The notes beneath the pieces were generated by a model, which saw only the letters and a program-made list of their open reading frames with translations, was not told the origin of the DNA and searched no databases. The position numbers and the translations under genes were made by a program. Shown piece after piece: positions 52,284-59,241 of a DNA stretch of 64,000 nucleotides; position 1 is the first letter of the stretch, and the number at the start of each line of letters is the position of its first letter. Source of the DNA: Bin22 sp965207275 (GTDB taxonomy: Bacteria > Chloroflexota > Dehalococcoidia > Lucifugimonadales > UBA3495); contig CBDBMH010000001.1 of assembly GCA_965207275.1 (NCBI GenBank), forward strand, positions 496,001 through 560,000, in the 5' to 3' direction.

Positions 52284-52703
52284 GGGGGCCTCCACAACGC
52301 CGGATGGACTACTTTGCGGCAACTTGCGGCCATCAGCTCCCGTTACGTCCCCGCCACTGCAATCCGTTGCAGAGGCGACACTTCAGGCCGTCGGTGCTCA
52401 CCAACCATATGCCACCCGCCGGGTACGCCGTTCAGGTACGAATGCCAGCGACAAACTCCCAGCCACGGATTCTGTCCTGTAGGAGCAAGATGCCGGGAAC
52501 CGTGTCCAAAAGCATAGTCGGAGCCGTTCCCGGGGTTTCCAATGATGTCCAAGAGGGAAGTGGTTATCCTTCCCTTGTCTGCGTGCAACAGGTGGCAAGG
52601 TTGCGAAATGTTGCAGGTCCCGGACCCCGCGCCTCCAATGCCTGGCGCAGCCGCCGGAGGGCCGAAGTCCGGTTGCCCGCCGTTAGAGTGTAAGACAATG
52701 TGG

Positions 52704-52709
52704 TATAAT
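52704..52709 (+). promoter_or_regulatory. -10 element for the RHH-recombinase pair
   Basis: A perfect TATAAT lies 20 nt before the ATG at 52730, and AAGGAG (52719-52724) is the RBS. The -35 (near 52681-52688) is weak, as expected for a regulated promoter. Confidence 0.5.
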
Positions 52710-52729
52710 GGTCGGCACAAGGAGCAATC

Positions 52730-52951
52730 ATGGCCCCCATAATATCCAGGAACACCGAGACCGTCACTTTTTCGTTGCCCCCGGAGCAGGCCCAGCGCCT
52801 GCGAGAGGCGGCGAAGGAAGAGGAGCGCACCGTGAGCGAGCTTCTGCGGGAGGCCATCCGCCTGTACATGGAGGAAAGGGAGTGGCGCGTGAAGGAACGG
52901 ATGCGGCGGCGTTCCCGCCAGGCCAACACGGACGAAGCGGAGACGGAATAG
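52730..52951 (+). CDS. Ribbon-helix-helix (CopG/MetJ-type) protein
   Basis: This 73-residue protein starts at ATG 52730 with AAGGAG 5 nt upstream. The beta strand is 'TETVTFSLPPEQAQRLREAA', followed by two helices 'EERTVSELLREAIRLYMEER' and a basic tail. This is the classic RHH DNA-binding fold of antitoxins and plasmid repressors. No toxin gene is adjacent; the next gene, 2 nt later, is a large serine recombinase. It is therefore more likely an autoregulator of the recombinase or a directionality factor than a TA antitoxin. Confidence 0.75.
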   Translation: MAPIISRNTETVTFSLPPEQAQRLREAAKEEERTVSELLREAIRLYMEEREWRVKERMRRRSRQANTDEAETE

Positions 52952-52953
52952 AG

Positions 52954-54636
52954 ATGAACGGGAAGAAGGAGCCACCCATGGAAAAGAAGCGCGAGTTTGT
53001 ACCCCTGACCCCGGCGGCCCTGTACGCCCGGGTCTCCAGCGACCGCCAGGACGTGGACCTCTCCGTGGCCGCCCAATTGCGGGCGCTGAGGGACTACGCC
53101 AAGGCCAACGGCTACTCCATCGCCCGCGAGTACGTGGACGAGGCCGAGAGCGGTCGCATCGCCGACCGGCCCCAGTTCCGGGAGATGATGGACGAGGCCG
53201 AGAGCGGTCGCATCGCCGACCGGCCCCAGTTCCGGGAGATGATCGACGAGGGCAGCAAGCCCAAGGCCCCCTTCCAGGTGATTCTTGTCTGGAAGTTCAG
53301 CAGATTCACCCGCAAAAGGGAACACGCCGTGGCCTTCAAGGCCCAGTTGCGGCGCAAGGGCATCCGCGTGGTGTCCATCACCGAGCAGGCCGAGGACAAC
53401 GCCACCGGTCGGCTGCTGGAGGGCATCATCGAGTCGGTGGACGAATATTACAGCGAGAATCTTGGGCAGGAGGTTGTGCGGGGAATGCGGGAGGCGGCGT
53501 CCCGCGGTTTCTTCCTGGGCTCCAAGGCTCCCTTCGGCTACACCCGCGTCAAGGTCAGCGACGGAATGAAGGAGCGTCCCACCCTGGAGGTGGACCCAGT
53601 GGCCGCTCCCATCGTCAAGGAGATATTCGAGAGTTCCCGCCGGGGCAACGGCTTGGCGGAAATCTGCAAGGACCTGAACGGGCGGGGCATCACCAACAAG
53701 GGCAAACGCTGGCAGAAGAACGTCATCCACTACCTGCTGACCAACGAAGCCTACACGGGGACGGCGGTGTGGGGCGTCAAGCGCAAGGACGAGAAGGCGG
53801 GAGAGCCGGTAAGGGTGGAGAACGCCTGGCCCGCCCTGGTTTCAAGGGAGCTGTTCGACGCGGTGCAGCAGGGACTCCACCAGCGGGCGCCCACGGTGCA
53901 GCGGCCCGCGCGGGTGGGCAGCCAGTACCTTTTGAGCGGGCTGCTGCGTTGCGGGGTGTGCGGCAGGTCCTACTCGGCCCAGGGAGCCAAGAGCGGCCAG
54001 TTCGCTTACTACGTCTGCTCCAGCCTGTTCCGCGAGGGAGCCGGAGCCTGCACCGCCCGCTACCTGAACGCCGCCAAGGTCGAGGACCTGGTGATCGAGA
54101 AAGTGAGGGAGCGGATTCTGACCGAGGAGACCATCACCGAACTGGTGACCCTGGTAGCCGAGGAGATCGACGCTTTGGCCGGCGAGGTCAACGGCAGACT
54201 GACCGCCATCAACAGCGAGCTTAGCGACGTGGAGACTAGGCTGGAGAACCTCTACCAGGCGTTGGAGACCCAGCAGTTGCCCATCGAGGTCCTCTCGCCC
54301 CGCATCCTGTCCCTGAAGGGCCGCCAGGACCAGCTAACGGCGGCGCGGGAGGAGGCTGAGTTCCAGTTGGAGCAGCGGCGGGCGGAGTTGCCCACGTCAA
54401 AGGAGATCAGGGGGTACGTCGCGGACTTCCGCGCTCTCTTCCAGGACGGCACTTTCCCGGAGCGGAAGGCCCTGATTCGCAACTTCGTGCAGGGCATCGA
54501 GATCGTGGAGGACGAGGCGGTCCTGACGTATACCATCCCCATGCCGCAGGACGGGGTGACGTCGGAATCGGCCTCGGTTCTTGATTTTGTCCAGTCCGGC
54601 CCACCATACTTGACGGTAGACAGTACCGGCCCGTGA
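52954..54636 (+). CDS. Large serine recombinase with an internal 18-codon duplication
   Basis: This 560-residue protein starts at ATG 52954 (ATG 52978 is a second option). The catalytic resolvase domain has 'ALYARVSSDRQ' (nucleophile Ser28), 'LVWKFSRFTRKREHAVAFK' and 'ESVDEYYSENLGQEV'. Then come the recombinase domain 'APFGYTR', a zinc ribbon 'LLRCGVCGRSYSAQ ... YYVCSS' near 330, a coiled coil near 410-480, and the tail 'VLTYTIPMPQDG'. It would integrate or excise a mobile element. The segment DEAESGRIADRPQFREM occurs twice in a row inside the catalytic domain; its homologue on the other strand has it once. The last 128 codons overlap that homologue in antisense. Confidence 0.85.
   Translation: MNGKKEPPMEKKREFVPLTPAALYARVSSDRQDVDLSVAAQLRALRDYAKANGYSIAREYVDEAESGRIADRPQFREMMDEAESGRIADRPQFREMIDEGSKPKAPFQVILVWKFSRFTRKREHAVAFKAQLRRKGIRVVSITEQAEDNATGRLLEGIIESVDEYYSENLGQEVVRGMREAASRGFFLGSKAPFGYTRVKVSDGMKERPTLEVDPVAAPIVKEIFESSRRGNGLAEICKDLNGRGITNKGKRWQKNVIHYLLTNEAYTGTAVWGVKRKDEKAGEPVRVENAWPALVSRELFDAVQQGLHQRAPTVQRPARVGSQYLLSGLLRCGVCGRSYSAQGAKSGQFAYYVCSSLFREGAGACTARYLNAAKVEDLVIEKVRERILTEETITELVTLVAEEIDALAGEVNGRLTAINSELSDVETRLENLYQALETQQLPIEVLSPRILSLKGRQDQLTAAREEAEFQLEQRRAELPTSKEIRGYVADFRALFQDGTFPERKALIRNFVQGIEIVEDEAVLTYTIPMPQDGVTSESASVLDFVQSGPPYLTVDSTGP
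53137..53244 (+). repeat. 54-bp in-frame tandem duplication in the recombinase catalytic domain
   Basis: Units 53137-53190 and 53191-53244 differ only at the last base (G/C). The duplication inserts 18 residues between the YVDEAESGR segment and the next strand of the resolvase fold. Confidence 0.95.
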
Positions 54637-56183
54637 AGGGCCACCTCCTCGGTGACCCTTCCAGGTATCCGGCTATCCTCGGGCATGGGGATTGAGTAGC
54701 GCACCACGGCGTTTCCCGGCCGGACCACGATCTCCTTGACGAAGGACTCGATGAAGGCCCGCCGCTCGGTAAGCTCGCTCTCGTTCAGGAACTCACTCAT
54801 GTCCTCGGCGTAGGCGGTGATGGTTTTCACGTCGTCCAGGACCACCCGCCGCTGGGACAGCATGGCCCTCGCCTCATCTGCCGTGGCCTCCAACCGCTCC
54901 TGCCGCTCCCTATGGTCCCTGATGCGGGGCTTGAAATCGTCGATGTCCATGTCGGTGGTCTCCACCAGGTTGTAGAGCCGCTCCAGCCGCCGCCTGACGT
55001 CGGCCAGCTCCGCCTCCACCGTCTCCAGCTTGACCCGCTGCTCCTTCGCCACCCCGTCCATCTCCTCGTCCACCAGCTTGACCAGCTCCCGGATGTTGCC
55101 CTCGGTGAGGATGTTGGTGCGAATCTTCTCCACTACCATCTCCTCGAAGCGGCGGGCGTTCAGCCTGGGGGCGTCGCAGGCCCCGCTGCCCCGCTTCATC
55201 AACGACTGGCAGACGTAGTAGGCGAACTGGCCGCTCTTGGAGTCCTGGCCCGAGAGGGCGCGGTTGCATTTGTGGCACTTGACCAGCCCGCTGAGCAGGT
55301 AGGAGCTCCCCACCCGGCGGGGATGGGCCTTTTTGGGGGCGCGGGAGCGCATTTGCCGGTTGACCTTGCGGAACCGGGTCTTGGAAACGATGGCGGGGAA
55401 AGCCTTCTCCACCCGCACCGGCTCCGCCTTGTCCTTGGCGTTGGCGCCCCAGACCAAAGTGCCGGTGTAGCTCTCGTTGCGCAGGATGATGTGGATTCCG
55501 TTCTTGGACCAAAGCTTGCCGGTGGGATTGGCGATGCCCTCGTCGTTCAGGGTGCGGCAGATGTCCAGGATGCCCTTGCCCGCCTCGGCCAGATCGAAGA
55601 TGCGCTCGACGACGGGGGAGGTCTCCGGGTCCGGCTCCAGGGTGGGGCGCTTTTTGGCCCCGTCCTGGACCATCAGCTTGCGGTACCCGTAGGGCACGCG
55701 GCTGGTGACCCAGAATCCCCGCGACGCAGCTTCCCTCATTCCCCGCAAAACTTCTTGAGCAAGATTTTCGCTATAAAACTCGTCCACGGACTCGATGATG
55801 GCCTCCATCAGCTTGCCGGTGGGGGTGTCGTCGGCGTGCTCGGTGATGGAGACGACGCGGATGCCCTTGCGCCGGAGCATGGACTTGAAGGCGACGGCGT
55901 GCTCCCGCTTGCGGGTGAAGCGGCTGAACTTCCAGACCAAAATCTCCTTGAAAGGAGATTCGGGCGCACTGGCGGCATTGATCATCTTGCGGAACTCGGG
56001 GCGGTCGGTGCTGCGTCCGCTCTCGGCCTCGTCCACGTACTCGCGGGCGACGATGTAGCCGTTCCTGTCGGCGTAGTCCCGCAGCGCCCGAAGCTGGGCG
56101 GCCACGGAGAGGTCCACGTCCTGGCGGTCGCTGGAGACCCGGGCGTAGAGGGCCGCCGGGGTGAGGGTTGTCATCTGGTTCAT
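54252..56183 (-). CDS. Second large serine recombinase, convergent and overlapping
   Basis: This 643-codon frame starts at ATG 56183 with AAGGAGG 8 nt upstream. Motifs are 'ALYARVSSDRQ' (Ser17), 'YVDEAESGRSTDRPEFRKM' (single copy), 'LVWKFSRFTRKREHAVAFK', the zinc ribbon 'LVKCHKCNRALSGQ ... YYVCQS' and the tail 'VVRYSIPMPED'. It is closely related to the plus-strand recombinase. After 'GGPDWTKSRT' (about residue 535) the frame runs on for over 100 codons antisense to the other gene, so the natural end was probably near 54570. This suggests the two genes were brought together by rearrangement. It probably catalyses integration of the neighbouring backbone. Confidence 0.85.
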   Translation of the reverse strand: MNQMTTLTPAALYARVSSDRQDVDLSVAAQLRALRDYADRNGYIVAREYVDEAESGRSTDRPEFRKMINAASAPESPFKEILVWKFSRFTRKREHAVAFKSMLRRKGIRVVSITEHADDTPTGKLMEAIIESVDEFYSENLAQEVLRGMREAASRGFWVTSRVPYGYRKLMVQDGAKKRPTLEPDPETSPVVERIFDLAEAGKGILDICRTLNDEGIANPTGKLWSKNGIHIILRNESYTGTLVWGANAKDKAEPVRVEKAFPAIVSKTRFRKVNRQMRSRAPKKAHPRRVGSSYLLSGLVKCHKCNRALSGQDSKSGQFAYYVCQSLMKRGSGACDAPRLNARRFEEMVVEKIRTNILTEGNIRELVKLVDEEMDGVAKEQRVKLETVEAELADVRRRLERLYNLVETTDMDIDDFKPRIRDHRERQERLEATADEARAMLSQRRVVLDDVKTITAYAEDMSEFLNESELTERRAFIESFVKEIVVRPGNAVVRYSIPMPEDSRIPGRVTEEVALHGPVLSTVKYGGPDWTKSRTEADSDVTPSCGMGMVYVRTASSSTISMPCTKLRIRAFRSGKVPSWKRARKSATYPLISFDVGNSARRCSNWNSASSRAAVSWSWRPFRDRMRGERTSMGNCWVSNAW

Positions 56184-56223
56184 ATCGGTTCCTCCTTATT
56201 CCTGTGTCTTGCCCTATGTCAAC

Positions 56224-56260
56224 GCCGCCGCCGGTTGCTGACAACCGGCGGCGGCTTTTT
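56224..56260 (+). terminator. Strong hairpin with T-run (plus-strand direction)
   Basis: GCCGCCGCCGGTTG / CAACCGGCGGCGGC, a 14-bp perfect stem with loop CTGA, is followed by TTTTT (56256-56260). The T-run is on the plus strand, yet the flanking genes are on the minus strand. It could block antisense reads or attenuate between the antitoxin-like gene and the recombinase. Confidence 0.6.
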
Positions 56261-56554
56261 CTATTGCCTTTCGGATTCGGCGATGGGCGTTACCTGGAGC
56301 CGGAAGCCCAGGGCGCGGGTCACCTTTAGTACGGTGTTGAACTCGGGGCTGGCCCCGGCCCGCATGGACTTGTAGAGGCTCTTCTCACCCAGCCCGGTCT
56401 CCCGGGCCACCCGCTTCATCCGGTGGGAGCGGGCCATCCGGCCCAACGTGCCCATGATGCCCTCCAGGTCGCCCGCCGCCAGGGCGGCGTTCAGGTCGGC
56501 CGTAAGGTCTTCGCCGGTGGCCGGGTGGTTGGCCCGGGATTCGGTGCTGCCCAT
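56261..56554 (-). CDS. HI1420-like addiction-module antidote protein (orphan)
   Basis: This 97-residue protein starts at ATG 56554 with GGAGAGG upstream. It shows 'DLNAALAAGDLEGIMGTLGR', 'RVARETGLGEKSLYKSMRAG' and 'PEFNTVLKVTRALGFRLQV', the pattern of the putative addiction-module antidote family (HTH antitoxins that usually follow a HigB/RelE-like toxin). No toxin gene is next to it; the neighbours are a small basic protein and the recombinase. It may be a solitary regulator of the element or the survivor of a broken TA pair. Confidence 0.75.
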   Translation of the reverse strand: MGSTESRANHPATGEDLTADLNAALAAGDLEGIMGTLGRMARSHRMKRVARETGLGEKSLYKSMRAGASPEFNTVLKVTRALGFRLQVTPIAESERQ

Positions 56555-56635
56555 AGTCGCCGCCTCTCCGTGATAAAGTTTGCCCGTGTCGCACTATGGT
56601 ATCTCACCGGATACCCTATACGCAAGGGGCAACTG

Positions 56636-56830
56636 TCACTCCTTGTCGGCCAGTTCCGCCTGCTTTCGCAGGTGGGCGCGGACGATGACCTTGGCCAGGA
56701 TGCGCAGACCCTTCCGCACCTGCTCCTGCTGGCGGGCGGTGTACTGCGGGGATTTCTCTCGTCCACGGCGCGGCTTGCGGGTCTCCCCGTCAGTCCGCGC
56801 GGTCTTGTTCCTTTTCGTCTCGTTTCGCAT
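56636..56830 (-). CDS. Small basic helical protein, paralog of the 825-1052 product
   Basis: This 64-residue protein starts at ATG 56830 with AGAGG close upstream. A basic N-terminus (KRNKTARTDGETRKPRRGRE) is followed by 'QEQVRKGLRILAKVIVRAHL', matching 'GRIQGLRLLARIIARHYL' of the first cassette. In that cassette the small gene comes first in the operon; here it lies downstream of the two HTH genes, so gene order has been shuffled. Function unknown. Confidence 0.55.
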   Translation of the reverse strand: MRNETKRNKTARTDGETRKPRRGREKSPQYTARQQEQVRKGLRILAKVIVRAHLRKQAELADKE

Positions 56831-56908
56831 ATCCTCTCTTTACAGGTCTGTGGTTGGGCCGCCGGCGCGGCCGATGGGGACGGGCGCCGGCAGCCTATGG
56901 GTCAGGTT

Positions 56909-57277
56909 TTAGCTGTCGCTATCGCCTTCGTCCTCCTCGTCCTCTTCGTCCACCGCCGGAGGGTTCTCCCGGGGCGGCAGGTACTCGCCCATGAGGATGT
57001 CCATGCCGCCGGGGATCCGGCGGGCGAAGCGGAATAGGGAGAGCATGGCGCCGCCGCAGGGCTCCACGCCCTGGCTCCAGCGGCGCACCTGCTTGCGGTC
57101 CACGCCGATGGCCTGGGCCACGCCGCTCCAGCTGAGGCCGCTGACCTCCTTGAGGCGGACCAGGCGCTGGGGGAAGTCCGGGGGCAGCACCCCGCTCTCC
57201 TGGGGCAGGGGGCGGCCGCCGAGGTTGATCCTGTCCGAGTACCCGTCGAAACGGGGCTCGTTCTTACGGGTCGTCAT
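56909..57277 (-). CDS. HTH protein of the 'RW' paralog family (second cassette)
   Basis: This 122-residue protein starts at ATG 57277 with GGAGG about 8 nt upstream. The core 'FPQRLVRLKEVSGLSWSGVA', 'AIGVDRKQVRRWSQG' and 'GGAMLSLFRFARRIPGGMDI' matches the proteins at 1284-1592 and 2098-2421. The tail is very acidic (DEEDEEDEGDSDS). It overlaps the end of the XRE gene upstream by 14 nt, as the equivalent pair does in the first cassette (8 nt). A conserved regulator of this mobile backbone. Confidence 0.7.
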   Translation of the reverse strand: MTTRKNEPRFDGYSDRINLGGRPLPQESGVLPPDFPQRLVRLKEVSGLSWSGVAQAIGVDRKQVRRWSQGVEPCGGAMLSLFRFARRIPGGMDILMGEYLPPRENPPAVDEEDEEDEGDSDS

Positions 57278-57545
57278 CAATGTCCTCCATTCTGAAAAGC
57301 TGGTTAAAGTCGCTCACGCCGAGGACCTTGAGCATCCGGTTGCGGATGCGTCTCGATGGCGCCCGACCCCCGTTGACCAGCATGGAGACGTAGGCTGGAG
57401 TGACCCCGATCCGCCTGGCGAGCCAGGCCTGGGAGCGGTTGAGCAGTTCCAGCCGCTCCCACAGGGCCGCCGCGTCGAGCCGGACGACGGTCCGTCCCCC
57501 ACGCCCCCGAGGTCCCCGTACGTGATTGGTATGTTGCTTGCACAT
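57264..57545 (-). CDS. Small XRE/Cro-like HTH protein (second cassette)
   Basis: This 93-residue protein starts at ATG 57545 with AGGAGGAG about 8 nt upstream. HTH is 'LWERLELLNRSQAWLARRIG', 'TPAYVSMLVNGGRAPSRRI', then 'MLKVLGVSDFNQLF', homologous to the 1049-1291 product throughout its HTH and tail. It lies 64 nt after the Replic_Relax stop and is probably co-transcribed with the transfer genes. Confidence 0.75.
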   Translation of the reverse strand: MCKQHTNHVRGPRGRGGRTVVRLDAAALWERLELLNRSQAWLARRIGVTPAYVSMLVNGGRAPSRRIRNRMLKVLGVSDFNQLFRMEDIDDDP

Positions 57546-57609
57546 TGCTTGACTCCTCCTATCGGAAATGAGGCGATTTCGGATGATTTGGCGTTTTCCC
57601 TATTGCATT

Positions 57610-59241
57610 TCAACGCGCCAGGGGCAGTTGACCGGGTTCCCAGTCTCCGGGTGTCCGCCAGGCCCTTCCCAGCGGCCCGGCGGATTCAAGGCCGGCCCGG
57701 TGGGACACCCGCAGGGGAACGTTGACCCCGGCCTGGCCCATCTCGGCCTCCGCCTGCCGCAGGAAGCTGTCGGCGGCCATTTGGTCCTCGAAGACCACCA
57801 GAACGTCGGGCGGGAAGCCGTGGTCGTCGGTGGGCCGGCGGGTGGAGTAGTAGCGCAGGTAGGGGGCCAGGCGGACGGTCATGGTGCCGGGCCTCACGGC
57901 GCGGCGCTCCCACTCCAGGAAGAAGGCCCAGGTCACGGGGCCGCGCCGCAGCAGGCCGAAGGCGTCGGGGTGGACCGAGCGCGGACCGCCCTGGAAACGG
58001 AAGTGGCGGGAGGCCCGGTGGGGTGGGTCCAGCTGCGCCACCTCCCACCCCAGGGCGCGGGACTGGACCGCCAGCGCCGCCAGGAAAGCATGGACGGCGG
58101 AGGTGTGGTCCAGGTTGCGGAGCAGTTGCCGGGACCTGCCGCCGGAGACGTTGCGCCAGTAGAGGGGCTCGTCCTCATCCAGGGGAGAGACGCTCCACCG
58201 CTGTCTCGCCGCGCCAACGGAGGCGCGGTCGCGGCGGGCCAGCAGGGCCAGCCCCCGGTCGGTGACGGCCAGCCGCCCGCCCGCGCCCCTTGGCCTGGTC
58301 GTAAGACCGTGGCTTTCCAGGGATACCGTCAGCTGGGAAGCGCGGGGTTCCGACACGCCCAGCATCGCCGCCAGTTCCCGTCGGGACAGCCAGGGCCAGT
58401 CAGCCATCAGGTCCAGGGCCAGTTTCTGGCCGGGCCTCAGCATTGCGGCCAGCGAGCATCTGGGCTGATCCTCGTCGCCGGGCAGTTCAGCCTTTGACAA
58501 CGGCTCCTCTCCGGGAAGTTCTCCACCCGGCCGCAGCCGCTCCAGGGCGTAGCGCAGGTCCAGGCTGGCGTTCGCCGATGGGGGTCGCCAGATGCGGTGG
58601 TCGGGGCCGGCCAGCGCGGCGTCGTTTTCCAGGGCCAGCAGGGCGTTGACCGGGCTGCGGGCCAGGAGCCTGCGGGCGTGGCGAAGGCGCACCTCGTCGG
58701 GCGCCAGCGCCAGCACCAGGCCGGGCAGCGGCCCCTCGGCCAGCCGCCATATCCGCTTGGCGAAGCCGGTGCGGTCGGCGGTGGCTCCCTGCCGGAGAAT
58801 GCCCAGGGAGCGCCCGCCGGGCAGCGAGATGGCGGCGTCCAGCGGCGCGGCCCGGTACCGTCGGAACCGGATGGGATGCGCGGCATTGGCGACGGTCGCG
58901 GCCAATCGATAGATCACGGCGACGGCATCCAGCCGGTCCAGCAGGATGCGCAGCCAGCGACCGGAGACGGGGAGGTCGCGCAACAGGCCGTCCACAGTAT
59001 CGCCCCTGACCTCGGCCAGGCGCCGGAGTCCGGCGGCGGTGAGGTGGTAGCGGCGGGTCGTGGCGATGACGCCGGCGCCGTGGGGGATGGAAGCCAGGTA
59101 TCCCCCGAGCTCCAGCTTCCCGGCGCCCCGGTAGGCCGCGCCCCGGGACCAGCCGGTGACGGCGGCCAGTTCCAGTCGGTCCACAAAGGGCATCTCGGCC
59201 AGCACCCCCAGCAGTTCCCCCTCCCAGGGCGCGGGCCTCAT
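57610..59241 (-). CDS. Replication-relaxation (Replic_Relax) family protein, copy 2
   Basis: This 543-residue protein starts at ATG 59241, overlapping the ATPase stop by 4 nt, exactly as in copy 1. Winged helix 'LGVLAEMPFVDRLELAAVTG' and 'RRYHLTAAGLRRLA', the domain with 'RLDAVAVIYRLAATVANAAH', and a second winged helix 'LALDLMADWPWLSRRELAAM'. The C-terminal half, with 'HTSAVHAFLAALAVQSRALG' and 'YLRYYSTRRP', is also shared with copy 1. Likely DNA-processing partner of the downstream/upstream transfer ATPase. Confidence 0.75.
   Translation of the reverse strand: MRPAPWEGELLGVLAEMPFVDRLELAAVTGWSRGAAYRGAGKLELGGYLASIPHGAGVIATTRRYHLTAAGLRRLAEVRGDTVDGLLRDLPVSGRWLRILLDRLDAVAVIYRLAATVANAAHPIRFRRYRAAPLDAAISLPGGRSLGILRQGATADRTGFAKRIWRLAEGPLPGLVLALAPDEVRLRHARRLLARSPVNALLALENDAALAGPDHRIWRPPSANASLDLRYALERLRPGGELPGEEPLSKAELPGDEDQPRCSLAAMLRPGQKLALDLMADWPWLSRRELAAMLGVSEPRASQLTVSLESHGLTTRPRGAGGRLAVTDRGLALLARRDRASVGAARQRWSVSPLDEDEPLYWRNVSGGRSRQLLRNLDHTSAVHAFLAALAVQSRALGWEVAQLDPPHRASRHFRFQGGPRSVHPDAFGLLRRGPVTWAFFLEWERRAVRPGTMTVRLAPYLRYYSTRRPTDDHGFPPDVLVVFEDQMAADSFLRQAEAEMGQAGVNVPLRVSHRAGLESAGPLGRAWRTPGDWEPGQLPLAR

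Larger units (their letters stand above)
50891..52729. other. 1.8-kb region of gene debris
   Basis: No intact recognisable gene is visible. GC-rich open frames exist on both strands without RBS. A frame beginning near 51692 ('MSDGVHRVDKAEAERE' and 'GLLRRFREELPELTVGGLAE') and the small ORF at 52056 look like degraded coding DNA. A 10-bp inverted repeat bounds 51513-51656. Confidence 0.3.

Noticed and set aside
54912..56375. 487-codon plus-strand frame
   Set aside because: Antisense of the minus-strand serine recombinase, which has all its catalytic motifs.
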